A DNA stretch of 64,000 nt from Facklamia languida CCUG 37842 (GCF_000245795.1 NZ_JH601133.1:491288-555287); one strand, 5' to 3'. Positions 25,615 through 39,042 are shown, counted from the first letter of the stretch. The notes: a model not told the origin generated them from the sequence alone. Made by a program: numbers and translations.

Positions 25615-27495
25615 ATGTGTGGAATTGTTGGATTTTTAGATCATCGTACAAGAGAAGATAAAAAGCCGATTATAGAAGAAATGATGGAGGCTATCATTCA
25701 CCGTGGACCTGTTAGTGCAGGACACTATCTTGATGAATCAATCGCTTTAGGTTTTAGACGCTTGTCAATCATCGATTTAGCAGGTGGTGATCAGCCCCTT
25801 TATAATGAAGATCGGTCGATGGTCCTAACGTTTAATGGTGAGATTTATAATTATCAAGAACTTAGAGAAGACCTCCTCTCAAAGGGACACCATTTTACGA
25901 CCGAAACAGATTCAGAAGTCTTAATTCATGGCTATGAAGAGTATGGACCAAATTTATTGAAAAAATTACGCGGTATGTTTGCCTTCGTCATCTGGGACCA
26001 AAAGAAGAAAGAATTATTTGGTGCCAGAGACCACTTTGGTATTAAGCCGCTGTATTATACTCAAATGGGCAACAGCTTTATCTATGGATCTGAAATTAAA
26101 GCACTCTTGCGACACCCAGATTTCAACAAAGTCCTCAACAAGAAAGCCTTAAAACCCTACTTAACCTTTGAATATTCGGGGTTGAAAGAGACCTTTTTCA
26201 AAGGAGTCTATCGGCTTGAGGAAGGCCATTACTTTGTTTATCGTGAGGGAGACTTAGAGATCCAGCAATATTGGGATGCCAGCCCCCGTGAGGAGGAAAT
26301 GACACTTCAAGAAGCAGTGGCAGCTATTGAACAAGCTGTCGAAGAATCCGTCAATGCCCATAAAATAGCAGATGTAGAAGTCGGTAGCTTTCTATCAAGT
26401 GGCGTTGATTCAAGTTACGTTGCGGCTCTCTTAAAGCCTGATAAAACCTATTCTGTTGGTTTTGGAGAGCATTCTTATAATGAATCACGCGAAGCTAAAA
26501 TGTTGGCGGACCTTCTGGGCATCGAGAATCGGTCTCTCCTCCTATCTGGTCAGCAAGCCTTTGAAGAGTTCCCTCTCATTCAATATTACCTAGATGAGCC
26601 GGATGCCAATCCTTCACTCATCCCCCTCTACTTTCTTTCAGAGTTGGCCAGTCGAGATGTCCGAGTCGTGATGAGCGGCGAAGGGGCGGACGAATTATTT
26701 GGGGGCTACACTAATTATGGCTTCAATTCAAATTCACGCCTCATCCTAAAGATTGGGGAAGCCTGCCGTAAATTACCAGAAAAAATGCGCCATTCATTGG
26801 CAAATCTAATGGACCACCTGCCAAATTTCAAAGGAAAGATGCACCTTCATAGCACCCTTAAAGACCCTAGTAAATCGTTTGCAGGACATTCATGGGTCTT
26901 CGATGAAGATGAAGCAGACCTTTATCTCAACTCAGATTATCAAGAATCAATACCTGTCTTCGATATTGTGGCAGAGTACTATCAAAAGGCCCAAGAGCTT
27001 TCTGATTTAAAGAAAATGGAGTACGTTGATCTCCACCATTGGATGCCAAAAAATATCCTCCTAAAGGCAGACCGCATGTCAATGGCTCATTCCTTAGAAG
27101 TTCGAACCCCCTTACTTGATATCCGAATGATGGAATTAGCAGAAAGAATCCCAACTAAATTTCAAATTAATGAATATAATACAAAATATGCCTTTCGCTT
27201 GGCAGCTGAACGCCATCTACCGAAAGAATGGTCACAACGTCCTAAACTGGGCTTCCCAGTCCCAATTAAAGATTGGCTTAGAGATGAAACCTATTACCAG
27301 CATATCAAAGAGACCTTCAGTCAAGATTTTGTAAGAGAATTCTTTAATCAGGATAAGATTCTACAATTACTTGAAGATAACTACCAAGGAAGAGTTAAAG
27401 CCCAACGTAAAATATGGACCCTCTATACTTTCCTCACTTGGTATGATGTATACTTCCTCAACGATGGCCGCAAGCCAAATAAGCAAAAATTTTAA
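25615..27495 (+). CDS. asnB: asparagine synthase (glutamine-hydrolysing), AsnB/AsnH-like
   Basis: A 626-aa two-domain amidotransferase. The start is fixed by the catalytic Cys2 of MCGIVGF, with GGAGG upstream of the ATG at 25615. The class II glutaminase domain has RRLSIIDLAGGDQPL and FNGEIYNY; the synthetase domain has the pyrophosphate loop SSGVDSS (about residues 262-268) and SGEGADELFGGY. It forms Asn from Asp, Gln and ATP. Because the next gene resembles D-aspartate ligase, it may instead or also amidate D-Asp in the peptidoglycan crossbridge, as lactococcal AsnH does. That is inference from context. A weak TATCAT -10 lies at 25566-25571. Confidence 0.93.
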   Translation: MCGIVGFLDHRTREDKKPIIEEMMEAIIHRGPVSAGHYLDESIALGFRRLSIIDLAGGDQPLYNEDRSMVLTFNGEIYNYQELREDLLSKGHHFTTETDSEVLIHGYEEYGPNLLKKLRGMFAFVIWDQKKKELFGARDHFGIKPLYYTQMGNSFIYGSEIKALLRHPDFNKVLNKKALKPYLTFEYSGLKETFFKGVYRLEEGHYFVYREGDLEIQQYWDASPREEEMTLQEAVAAIEQAVEESVNAHKIADVEVGSFLSSGVDSSYVAALLKPDKTYSVGFGEHSYNESREAKMLADLLGIENRSLLLSGQQAFEEFPLIQYYLDEPDANPSLIPLYFLSELASRDVRVVMSGEGADELFGGYTNYGFNSNSRLILKIGEACRKLPEKMRHSLANLMDHLPNFKGKMHLHSTLKDPSKSFAGHSWVFDEDEADLYLNSDYQESIPVFDIVAEYYQKAQELSDLKKMEYVDLHHWMPKNILLKADRMSMAHSLEVRTPLLDIRMMELAERIPTKFQINEYNTKYAFRLAAERHLPKEWSQRPKLGFPVPIKDWLRDETYYQHIKETFSQDFVREFFNQDKILQLLEDNYQGRVKAQRKIWTLYTFLTWYDVYFLNDGRKPNKQKF

Positions 27496-27568
27496 AGGCC
27501 TATTTTGTCCAACCTTGCCCTGAATCCTATTGCAAGGCCCAATGATCGATAAAGAAAGATGTGACACT

Positions 27569-28777
27569 ATGCAGACACAAGATTTTGTTCCAATTGTCAT
27601 TGGCTCAAATAAAGGAGCCTATTCCTTATGTCGTGCCATTCATGAATATTACCGGATCAAACCCGAAAGTATTATTGTTCACGATCTCCAAGGCACAAAG
27701 TACTCTCAAATTATCACTAAACACTTTTACCCTCATTTGTTGACCGATTTCCCTCAGACCATGCAAGAGGTCATTACTCATTTTTCAGCGGCTTATCCTG
27801 ATCTTCCTAAGATCATCTTTGGATCAGATGATTGGTTCGTTGAACAACTTGTCACCTATCGTGATCTTTTCCCAAATGATTGGACCGTCCCTTATGTATC
27901 CCAAGCCATCCATGATCAAGCAATTGATAAGTCAAACTTTTATGAAATTTGCCAGACCCATCACATTCCCTACCCTCAGACCTTCTCTGAAAGTGAGCTG
28001 GACCAACTGCCTGATCACTTATCCTACGTAGTCAAGGCCGCTAATACCCCTCTCTACCAGAATTTATCTTTCAAAGGGAAAGAAAAAGTCTACTTATGCC
28101 CAAATAAGTCCCATGCTCAAGCAGCCGTCAAATTAATCCGTGAAGCAGGCTATCATGATTCTATTGTCATTCAAGAACAGCTCGCATTAAAGCCAACCTA
28201 CCAAGCCTCGATTACTGCTTATCGGTCACCGCATGACCTTGAAATTAAACTCATTTCCTTCGGTAAAGTAATGGTCGAAGATCCAACCCCAGAATCTCTA
28301 GGCAACAACTTGGTAATTCTCACGCAAGAAATTGATCCAAAAGTCTATGATGATTCGAAACGATTGCTGGAAGCATTGGAATGGACAGGTTTTGCTAATT
28401 TTGATCTGATCTATAATGAACGTACCGGAGAGTATAACTTTTTAGAAATTAATCCCCGCTTACCAATGACTAACTATTATGCTACTGCTGCTGGTGGCAA
28501 TGTGGCGAAATATTATATTGAAGATTACCTCTTAAAAAAACCGATGGACCTTACGATTTTAAGGGAAAATGTTGTCTTCACTTCCCTAACCAAACATTTG
28601 ACCCAAAAAGTCATCGGTCAAACACCAGACTGGCAAACTGTTGCATCTTGTTATCAAAAAGGGCAAGTTTATAATGCCTTCAGTTATCACAAAGAGTGGG
28701 ATCCTCGCCGCCACTTATACGTCCTATTAAACAAGCTAAATTATTACCGAAAGTTTAAGCGAGTCAATTTTATCTAA
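27569..28777 (+). CDS. ATP-grasp carboxylate-amine ligase, D-aspartate ligase-like
   Basis: An ATP-grasp enzyme of about 402 aa. Features recalled from E. faecium D-aspartate ligase AslFm are present in order: an FVPIVIGS start, KSNFYEICQTHHIPYP, VEDPTPESLGNNLVI, and the catalytic tail TGFANFDLIYNERTGEYNFLEINPRLP with the metal-binding E and N. AslFm adds beta-linked D-Asp to the Lys side chain of peptidoglycan precursors in the cytosol. The gene lies 73 bp after asnB with no terminator between. The start is uncertain: ATG 27569 is used, but ATG 27542 (nine codons earlier) is equally open and neither has a good Shine-Dalgarno. Confidence 0.72.
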   Translation: MQTQDFVPIVIGSNKGAYSLCRAIHEYYRIKPESIIVHDLQGTKYSQIITKHFYPHLLTDFPQTMQEVITHFSAAYPDLPKIIFGSDDWFVEQLVTYRDLFPNDWTVPYVSQAIHDQAIDKSNFYEICQTHHIPYPQTFSESELDQLPDHLSYVVKAANTPLYQNLSFKGKEKVYLCPNKSHAQAAVKLIREAGYHDSIVIQEQLALKPTYQASITAYRSPHDLEIKLISFGKVMVEDPTPESLGNNLVILTQEIDPKVYDDSKRLLEALEWTGFANFDLIYNERTGEYNFLEINPRLPMTNYYATAAGGNVAKYYIEDYLLKKPMDLTILRENVVFTSLTKHLTQKVIGQTPDWQTVASCYQKGQVYNAFSYHKEWDPRRHLYVLLNKLNYYRKFKRVNFI

Positions 28778-28810
28778 AGATTTAAGGCTGTAACCACGCC
28801 TTAACACAAC

Positions 28811-28906
28811 GAAATACACCAAATGTAAAATCACTGGCTCATGCTCATAAGGCATGTCCCTAGAAGGCCACTTTGCCTTCTTGTGACTTTACATTTGGTG
28901 TATTTC
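28811..28906. repeat. 96-nt perfect-arm inverted repeat (cruciform)
   Basis: GAAATACACCAAATGTAAA (28811-28829) is exactly inverted at 28888-28906. After one mismatch the stem continues with TCAC/GTGA (28831-28834/28883-28886). The interior holds two further hairpins: CATGC/GCATG (28840-28844/28852-28856) and GAAGGC/GCCTTC (28863-28868/28875-28880). It sits between convergent genes with a T-run after the right arm, so it may act as a terminator, but the shape also fits a small mobile palindromic element. The rest of the 28778-29069 gap shows no gene. Confidence 0.8.
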
Positions 28907-29069
28907 ATTCTTTTTGTATTGAAACATCTGGCTCTTTATTTTGAAGAATTGTTCACACTCTCTCAATGGCAATGATCATCATATTTTATCGCTTTTTTGC
29001 CTTCTCCTAGAATCAACTCTCACTCTATCTCTTTGCTCCAGCTGGGATGAGATGACCTCTAACGCTTAA

Positions 29070-29954
29070 TTAAATCTCCTCAGCCATGGAATCATCAATC
29101 TCTAAGGATATTTCTTCCACTTCAGGGGCAAATGTGAAGCCTTCCCCATCCACCTGTTGAATAGCATTTACTGTAATAAATGCCTTTGGATCATGCTTAT
29201 GAATAATTTTTTCAACAGCCATCAGCTGACGATTTGAGACCACAATATAAAGAATGTTCCGTGCGTTTTTGGAGTAGAAGCCATAACCATTTAAGACCGT
29301 AACACCTCGTTTTACTTTATCCATTACTTCTTGGCCAATCGCCTCATATTCATCTGAAATAACCATCAGGGCGTTCTTAGGATTATAGCCCGTAATCCAA
29401 AAGTTTAAGACACGACTCCACAGCAGAATGCCTATAATTGAAATGACCCCTTTTTCCATGCCGATCACGAAGAAAAGCATTCCCACAATGATTGCATCAC
29501 ACAGGAACAAGGCAGTCGAAACACTCATCCCAAAGTACTTATTAATAATCAGAGCAATGACATCCGTTCCACCAGTTGACCCTCCACCACGAATCACGAT
29601 ACCCAATCCAGACCCCATTAAGATTCCGGTCACGGCTGGTGCTACCAATTGGTTTTCTGGAACGAACTCATAAGGATGCACCCATTTTAAGAATAAGGAC
29701 AGGGCTGCAATCGAAACTAAGGTATATAGAATTGTCTTTCGATCCAATAAAGTCCACCCCAATATAAGAACAATAACATTTAAAATAAAAGCGGAGATAG
29801 GGATATCAAAATTTAATGCATAGTATAGCAAAAGACTTAATCCAGTAATACCACCCTCCCCTAATTCATTTGGAACAGACACCATATTTACAGATAAGGC
29901 TACTAAAAATGTCCCAAAAATTGTCATTGCCAGCGATACGATTGTTTTCTTCAT
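29070..29954 (-). CDS. YitT family membrane protein
   Basis: A 294-aa protein of the DUF161/DUF2179 YitT family. Five to six hydrophobic segments occupy residues 1-200 (including GTFLVALSVNMVSVPN and the glycine-rich RGGGSTGGTDVIALI). A soluble C-terminal domain of about 80 residues (GVTVLNGYGFYSKN, ILYIVVSNRQ) follows, resembling a ferredoxin-like regulatory domain, and an acidic tail closes the protein. Function unestablished; often annotated as a putative transporter. The ATG follows AGGAAGTGG. Confidence 0.88.
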   Translation of the reverse strand: MKKTIVSLAMTIFGTFLVALSVNMVSVPNELGEGGITGLSLLLYYALNFDIPISAFILNVIVLILGWTLLDRKTILYTLVSIAALSLFLKWVHPYEFVPENQLVAPAVTGILMGSGLGIVIRGGGSTGGTDVIALIINKYFGMSVSTALFLCDAIIVGMLFFVIGMEKGVISIIGILLWSRVLNFWITGYNPKNALMVISDEYEAIGQEVMDKVKRGVTVLNGYGFYSKNARNILYIVVSNRQLMAVEKIIHKHDPKAFITVNAIQQVDGEGFTFAPEVEEISLEIDDSMAEEI

Positions 29955-30069
29955 TGAACCACTTCCTTATATACTGATAGATTTATTTTACCAGAAATTA
30001 AACCGCTTTCGTATTATAAAAAAATAAAATCTGCCTGATTCTTAAACAGGCCGTAAATAGAAGCCAATA

Positions 30070-30101
30070 AAAAAACTAGTTGTCTGCACAACTAGTTTTT
30101 T
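30070..30101 (-). terminator. terminator after gatB
   Basis: AAAAAACTAGTTGT (30070-30083) pairs with ACAACTAGTTTTTT (30088-30101) across a 4-nt loop, directly after the gatB stop on the minus strand. Confidence 0.92.
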
Positions 30102-30105
30102 AAAC

Positions 30106-31536
30106 CTACATGGTCTTTAGTTTTTCCATAATTAATTGGTTTACCACTTGCGGATTGGCTTTGCCTTTTGACTGTTTCATGACTTGACCCACAAAGTAGC
30201 CAACCGCTCGATCCTTACCATTTTTATAATCTTCAACAGTCTTAGGATCTCCTTCAATAATTTCCGCAATCATTGGCCTTAGGACCTCTGGATCTGAAAT
30301 TTGAGCCATTCCCTTTTCCTCAACAATTTTTTGAGCATCTCCACCTTGATCTGCTAGGATTTGGAAGAGCTGTTTAGCGATCTTTGAGGAGATGGTCCCA
30401 TGATCAATTAATTGAATCATTTGACTGAGGTTAGCGGGAGTCAGGCCTGTTTCAGCCAGTGCTTTTTGTTTAGCATTTAGATAGGCAGAAACTTCTCCCA
30501 TTAACCAATTCGAAGCTTGTTTAGGGTCTGCTCCAGCAGCGACGGTTTGGTCGAAGAAATCAGACATTTCTCTTTGCAAGGTTAAGACCATTGCATCGTA
30601 TTCAGGCAGGTCATATTGAGTCGTATAGCGCGCCCGTCGTTCTTCTGGCATCTCAGGCATTTCACTCTTAACCTTATCAATCCAGGCTTGATCAATCGTC
30701 AAAAGTGGGATATCAGGCTCAGGGAAATAACGATAATCCGCTGCCCCTTCCTTAACTCTCATCAGAACTGTCTTACCTGTCTTTTCATCGTAACGCCGTG
30801 TTTCTTGTTGAATACGGCCTCCAGACCGCAACACATTCGCTTGACGCCCCTCCTCATAGGCTAACCCTTTTCGGACGTAGTTAAAGGAGTTGAGGTTCTT
30901 AATTTCTGTTTTTATCCCAAATGTTTCTTGTCCATAAGGTCTAATCGAAATATTCCCATCACAACGTAAAGAGCCCTCTTCCATCTTAACATCGGATACC
31001 CCTGTGAACATGATGCGCTCTCTCAGTGCTTCAAGAAAAGCATAAGCTTCCTCTGGTGAGCGGATATCAGCTTCAGTTACGATTTCGATCAATGGAGTTC
31101 CTTGCCGATTAAGGTCTACATAGGAGTACCCATCTGTCCCATGCGTATTTTTACCAGCATCTTCTTCTAAGTGGACACGTTCAATCCGTATCCGACGTTT
31201 TTCGCCTTCGACTTCAATATCAAGATAGCCATTTGCTCCGACTGGCTGGTCTAATTGAGAAATTTGGTAGGCAGCTGGAGAATCGGGGTAGAAATAATTC
31301 TTCCGGTCAAATTTCATTTCAGGTGCGATTTGGCAATTTAAGGCCAAAGAAGCCTTCATACCGTATTCGACCGCTTGTCGATTCAGAGTGGGCAAGACCC
31401 CTGGATATCCCCAGTCTTTTTCATTGGTATTAGCATTAGGATCTGCTCCAAATCCAACTGGGGAATTGGAGAAAATTTTTGAGTGCGTCTTTAGTTCAAC
31501 ATGGACTTCAAGACCAATTATTGTTTCAAAATTCAT
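30106..31536 (-). CDS. gatB: Asp-tRNA(Asn)/Glu-tRNA(Gln) amidotransferase subunit B
   Basis: A 476-aa subunit that binds the misacylated tRNA and performs the kinase and transamidation step in GatCAB, giving Gln-tRNA(Gln) and/or Asn-tRNA(Asn). It has the N-terminal [12 protein letters not shown] signature, [10 protein letters not shown], the HLEEDAGK motif and the C-terminal YqeY-like tail. It is last of the gatC-gatA-gatB run, 14 bp after gatA, and closed by a terminator. Its presence implies the indirect route to at least one amide aminoacyl-tRNA. Confidence 0.97.
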   Translation of the reverse strand: MNFETIIGLEVHVELKTHSKIFSNSPVGFGADPNANTNEKDWGYPGVLPTLNRQAVEYGMKASLALNCQIAPEMKFDRKNYFYPDSPAAYQISQLDQPVGANGYLDIEVEGEKRRIRIERVHLEEDAGKNTHGTDGYSYVDLNRQGTPLIEIVTEADIRSPEEAYAFLEALRERIMFTGVSDVKMEEGSLRCDGNISIRPYGQETFGIKTEIKNLNSFNYVRKGLAYEEGRQANVLRSGGRIQQETRRYDEKTGKTVLMRVKEGAADYRYFPEPDIPLLTIDQAWIDKVKSEMPEMPEERRARYTTQYDLPEYDAMVLTLQREMSDFFDQTVAAGADPKQASNWLMGEVSAYLNAKQKALAETGLTPANLSQMIQLIDHGTISSKIAKQLFQILADQGGDAQKIVEEKGMAQISDPEVLRPMIAEIIEGDPKTVEDYKNGKDRAVGYFVGQVMKQSKGKANPQVVNQLIMEKLKTM

Positions 31537-31550
31537 TCTATGTCAGCCTC

Positions 31551-33014
31551 CTATATTTCTGGTGCCTGATGGTGAAAGTCATGGCCGCTTTCGAAGGCAT
31601 GGGCAACTTGATAGATAAGTGCCTCGCTACCTGCTGGCCCAGTAAGAGCCATCCCAATTGGCAAACCTTGATGGTCAAATCCAGCTGGCAAGGAGATACT
31701 TGGGATGCCTGCCAAGTTGATAGGAACCGTTAATAAATCTGCTACATACATCTCAAGTGGATCATTTGATCGCTCGCCTATTTTATAGGCTGTACTTGTT
31801 GTGACTGGACCCATGATTAAATCATACTCTTCAAACACGCGCTCAAAATCTTCGCTGATTAAAGTCCGAACTTTTGCAGCTTGATTAAAGAACGCATCAT
31901 AAGCCCCTGCACTGAGTGAAAAAGTACCCAGCATGATCCGTCTTTTTACCTCTTCACCAAAACCTTCTGAACGAGATTTGATATATATTTCGTCGAGGTT
32001 ATGGGCATCGCTTGACCGATGACCATACCGTATCCCATCAAACCGTTGTAAATTCGATGAGGCTTCAGCAGATGATATAATATAGTATACATAAATCCCA
32101 TATTCCGAATATGGAAGAGACACTTCCTCGACAATCGCGCCTTGGTCACGGAAGTAGTCAGCGGCTTGTTGAATGGCCTGACGTACTTCCTCAGAGATTG
32201 CTTCTGATTGGTATTCCTTAGGGAATGCGATCCGCTTTCCAGCAATTGTCTGGCCAATCAAGGCATCAAATGCTTGAGTTGAATTTGGTAAGCTAGTCGC
32301 ATCATTTGGATCCTGCCCAGCAATTGCTTGTAAGAGAAGTGCATTATCTTCAACGGTTAAGGTCATAGGGCCAACTTGATCCAGACTGGATCCAAAGGCA
32401 ATCACGCCATGACGGGATACTCTACCATAAGTTGGCTTCATCCCCACTAAACCAGTAAAAGCAGCTGGTTGTCTAATGGATCCACCTGTATCCGTTCCAA
32501 GTGCTCCTGGAACTTGACGAGCAGCTACTGCTGAAGCAGACCCCCCCGAAGAACCTCCCGGTACCCGTGTTAAATCCCATGGGTTGTGCGAAGTCTGGAA
32601 GGATGAATTTTCAGTGGACCCTCCCATAGCAAATTCATCAAGGTTCACTTTTCCAACGATCACAGCACCTGCTTTTTTCAGTTGTTTAACAACAAAAGCA
32701 TCATAAGTTGGAACAAAATCCTCAAGCATCTTACTCGCCGCTGTTGTGACATATCCTTTGGTTAAAATATTATCCTTAACAGCAATTGGGACCCCATTTA
32801 AAAGAAGTTGGTCATCTTCATAGCCACGTTGATCCGCTTCTTTGGCCGCTTCTAAAGCTGGCTGATAATAATCTTCATAATGGATAAAGGATTTGACCTG
32901 ATCTTCTTTACTTTCAATTTGTTGGAAAGTATGTTCGACGATCTCGACAGAAGTAAAGTCCCCCTTTTTCAGACCTTCTTTGATTCCTTTAATAGTAGTC
33001 GGAAATTGTTTCAT
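31551..33014 (-). CDS. gatA: Asp-tRNA(Asn)/Glu-tRNA(Gln) amidotransferase subunit A
   Basis: A 487-aa amidase-signature subunit that releases ammonia from Gln or Asn for the GatB site. The Ser-cisSer-Lys triad region is visible: PIAVKDN (Lys about 80) and the glycine/serine-rich PGGSSGGSASAVAARQVPGALGTDTGGSIR (about 150-180). The start ATG at 33014 immediately follows the gatC stop, with GGAGAGGG as ribosome-binding site. Confidence 0.97.
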   Translation of the reverse strand: MKQFPTTIKGIKEGLKKGDFTSVEIVEHTFQQIESKEDQVKSFIHYEDYYQPALEAAKEADQRGYEDDQLLLNGVPIAVKDNILTKGYVTTAASKMLEDFVPTYDAFVVKQLKKAGAVIVGKVNLDEFAMGGSTENSSFQTSHNPWDLTRVPGGSSGGSASAVAARQVPGALGTDTGGSIRQPAAFTGLVGMKPTYGRVSRHGVIAFGSSLDQVGPMTLTVEDNALLLQAIAGQDPNDATSLPNSTQAFDALIGQTIAGKRIAFPKEYQSEAISEEVRQAIQQAADYFRDQGAIVEEVSLPYSEYGIYVYYIISSAEASSNLQRFDGIRYGHRSSDAHNLDEIYIKSRSEGFGEEVKRRIMLGTFSLSAGAYDAFFNQAAKVRTLISEDFERVFEEYDLIMGPVTTSTAYKIGERSNDPLEMYVADLLTVPINLAGIPSISLPAGFDHQGLPIGMALTGPAGSEALIYQVAHAFESGHDFHHQAPEI

Positions 33015-33314
33015 TTAGGCACCCTCTCCTTCTTCAATAATGACTGGCACTTGAATATAGCCATCCTGAGCTGCCGGAGCGTTCGCTAGTAAATCTTGGT
33101 AATGATCATTTTGAACGGCAATGTCTTCCCGGTAAACATTATGGAGCTGGTTACCATGAAAAGTTGGTTTTACGCCGTCTGTATTGACAGCTTGCAACTT
33201 TTCCACCATATGGATAATATCCTGCATGGCAGGAGTGAATTGATCCAGTGTCTCCTCATCAAAACTTAACTTGGCTAGTTGCGCCACGTGCTTTACATCA
33301 TCCCGTGTTATCAT
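33015..33314 (-). CDS. gatC: Asp-tRNA(Asn)/Glu-tRNA(Gln) amidotransferase subunit C
   Basis: A 99-aa scaffold subunit that wraps and stabilises GatA/GatB. It shows the usual N-terminal DVKHVAQLAKLSF helix and the C-terminal extended segment. The ATG follows AAGGAGGAAAG. It is first of the three gat genes and 16 bp after camS; normal family size. Confidence 0.95.
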   Translation of the reverse strand: MITRDDVKHVAQLAKLSFDEETLDQFTPAMQDIIHMVEKLQAVNTDGVKPTFHGNQLHNVYREDIAVQNDHYQDLLANAPAAQDGYIQVPVIIEEGEGA

Positions 33315-33330
33315 ATCTTTCCTCCTTAAC

Positions 33331-36634
<3,304 letters not shown>

Positions 36635-36641
36635 TTACCCC

Positions 36642-39005
36642 CTACTTGATCACTTTTGTAATTGGCGCAAAAGCGGCCATTAATTTCTTAATCCCTTGCT
36701 GGTCGAAAGCCACGTGGAGAATCTGATCTTCTTGACCTCCTTCAAGCTTAACAACTGTCCCCTTACCCCAAGTTCTATGGTCTACCTGGTCGCCTACTTG
36801 CCATACAGGAATATCAGAAGAGGTTTGCTCATTTGAATCCCTTTGTCTGACAGATCGTTTTGACTTCAATACCTTGTGGTGACTCGCTTTTCTCGGTCGA
36901 TTGACTGAATTTAGGCGTTCCCCAATTTGCTGGTCCATAACTAAACCTTTGGAATGAAAGGCTTCAGCCACCCTCTGCATTAAGGCAGGATCAACCTCAT
37001 CCACAAATCGACTTAAGGCGTTATTTTGGTATCTTCCATATAGTAATCGACTTTTGCAGGCTGTTAAGTAGAGCTTTTCCTGTGCACGTGTCATGGCAAC
37101 GTAGGCTAGTCGCCTTTCTTCTTCCATCTCTTCTTGGTTCTCAAAAGCCCGGTAACTAGGAAAAAGCCCTTCCTCCATCCCCACAATGAAAACAACTGGG
37201 AATTCCAAACCTTTGGCAGCATGCATTGTCATCAATGTAACAGCTGTTCCACTTTCTTCATTTTGCTGGTCACTAGCCAAAGACAAATCTGTTAAGAAGA
37301 GCCTTAATAGGCCATGCGGGTCTGAGTCATTCAGTGAAGGATCTACATCAGACAATTGTGAATCTTGACTTTCTTCTTGTGGCAATTTGGTCAAAGCCAC
37401 TCTATTAAGACCGTCCCCATGGCCTATCTGACTGTGAGCTTGGTCAAACTCTTTAGTAACAGACGCTAATTCTTCTAAGTTTTCAAGTCGGCTCTGATTC
37501 TCAAGGCCTCCCTCGTCTATGAGCGCTTGGGTATAACCTGATAATTTCCAAACTTGTTCGACAAGGTCCGTCACGGATAAGAATTCTGCTTGCTTCTTTA
37601 AGTCAGTGATTAAATGGTTGAATTGCTCAAGACGTCGTCTGATAGCAGGTGATAGTGACGACTGGTCGAGCAAGTCGATCGCTGCTAACCAAGATACCCC
37701 TTTCGAGCTCGCAAAGTCAGCAAGCTTACCGAGCGTTCCGGGTCCAATCCCTCTTTTAGGTACATTGACAATCCGATTAAAGCTTAAATTGTCATCTGGA
37801 TTATCGATTAGACGAAGGTAGGCCAATGTATCTTGAATTTCTTTACGCCGGTAAAATTGCAAGCCACCAACCACTCGATAAGGTAAATTTGCCTTAAGCA
37901 ATTGGTCTTCTAAAGATCTTGACTGAGCCTGAGTCCGATAAAGAATTGCAAAATCTTCATTTTGGAATGAGTCTGAATCTTTAAGATTAATGATCTCTTG
38001 AACCACATAGCGCGACTCGTCCTGATCACTATAGGCATTGTAAAACTTTATTTTATCGCCGCCTGTTTTTTCAGACCATAAATTCTTGATCTTTCGGTTT
38101 CGATTGTTTTGAATCACGCTATTAGCAGCCTTAAGAATCATTTGGGTTGAACGATAGTTTTGTTCGAGCAGGATAACTTTGGCATTGGGATAGTCTGCTT
38201 CGAAATGGAGAATATTCTCCATATTGGCCCCTCTCCAACCATAGATACTCTGATCACTATCTCCTACTACACAAAGATTATTTAACAATCCCGCTAGCAG
38301 TTTGACTAATTGGTATTGAATATTATTTGTATCTTGATACTCATCAACATGAATATATTGGAACTTCTGCTGGTAATATAAGCGGACTGCTTTGTTCTCT
38401 TCTAAGAGCTTAACCGTATTTAAAATAAGGTCATTAAAATCCATTGTATTGGATTCTTTCAACTTCTTTTGATAAAGATCGAACACTTTAGCTTGAATTT
38501 CTTCAATATAAGAAGAGGCTTCCTGAGCAAAAGACTCACTTGTCTGCCCCTTATTTTTTGCTTGATCAATCACCCATAGTAAGTCCTTCTCACGAAATTG
38601 CTTAGAGTCTAAATTAAGTTCTTTTAATATTTGTCGCAACAGCGTGAGTTGGTCAGATGGATCAACAATTGAAAAATTTCTCTGATAGCCGATACTTTCA
38701 GCTTCTCTGCGTAAAATTCTGACACACATTGAATGAAAGGTTGAGACCCATACAGACTCCGAATCGGGACCGACAATTGCGTGGATTCTTTCTTTCATTT
38801 CATTTGCCGCTTTGTTAGTAAAGGTAATCGCCAAAACATTCCATGGGTTTACTTGCTTTTGCTCAATCAGATAAGCAATCCGATGCGTTAAAACCCGTGT
38901 TTTGCCTGACCCTGCGCCTGCCGATATTAATAGAGGGCCTTCCGTTGTTAGAACCGCTAACCTCTGCTGGCTATTTAATTGATCTATACTTTCCATCAGT
39001 GTCAT
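36642..39005 (-). CDS. pcrA: ATP-dependent DNA helicase PcrA (UvrD/Rep family)
   Basis: A 787-aa 3'-5' superfamily 1 helicase for repair, replication-transcription conflict resolution and plasmid replication. It has the Q motif (LNSQQRLAV), Walker A (SAGAGSGKTRV, about residues 28-38), DEYQDTN (motif II), QNYRST (motif IV), TMHAAKGLEFPVVF (motif V) and EERRLAYVAMTRA (motif VI). The C-terminus has the basic RNA-polymerase-binding Tudor-like region (GDQVDHRTWGKGTV). The ATG follows GGGAGG. It is the first gene of the minus-strand pcrA-ligA-camS-gatCAB operon. Confidence 0.97.
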   Translation of the reverse strand: MTLMESIDQLNSQQRLAVLTTEGPLLISAGAGSGKTRVLTHRIAYLIEQKQVNPWNVLAITFTNKAANEMKERIHAIVGPDSESVWVSTFHSMCVRILRREAESIGYQRNFSIVDPSDQLTLLRQILKELNLDSKQFREKDLLWVIDQAKNKGQTSESFAQEASSYIEEIQAKVFDLYQKKLKESNTMDFNDLILNTVKLLEENKAVRLYYQQKFQYIHVDEYQDTNNIQYQLVKLLAGLLNNLCVVGDSDQSIYGWRGANMENILHFEADYPNAKVILLEQNYRSTQMILKAANSVIQNNRNRKIKNLWSEKTGGDKIKFYNAYSDQDESRYVVQEIINLKDSDSFQNEDFAILYRTQAQSRSLEDQLLKANLPYRVVGGLQFYRRKEIQDTLAYLRLIDNPDDNLSFNRIVNVPKRGIGPGTLGKLADFASSKGVSWLAAIDLLDQSSLSPAIRRRLEQFNHLITDLKKQAEFLSVTDLVEQVWKLSGYTQALIDEGGLENQSRLENLEELASVTKEFDQAHSQIGHGDGLNRVALTKLPQEESQDSQLSDVDPSLNDSDPHGLLRLFLTDLSLASDQQNEESGTAVTLMTMHAAKGLEFPVVFIVGMEEGLFPSYRAFENQEEMEEERRLAYVAMTRAQEKLYLTACKSRLLYGRYQNNALSRFVDEVDPALMQRVAEAFHSKGLVMDQQIGERLNSVNRPRKASHHKVLKSKRSVRQRDSNEQTSSDIPVWQVGDQVDHRTWGKGTVVKLEGGQEDQILHVAFDQQGIKKLMAAFAPITKVIK

Positions 39006-39042
39006 TCTGGGGTTCCTCCCTTTCCCTCACAATATACCCATC

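Noticed and set aside
28811-28906. Intact insertion sequence or tRNA-like gene
   Set aside because: There is no transposase frame between the arms, and the folded shape lacks tRNA T-loop and anticodon features.
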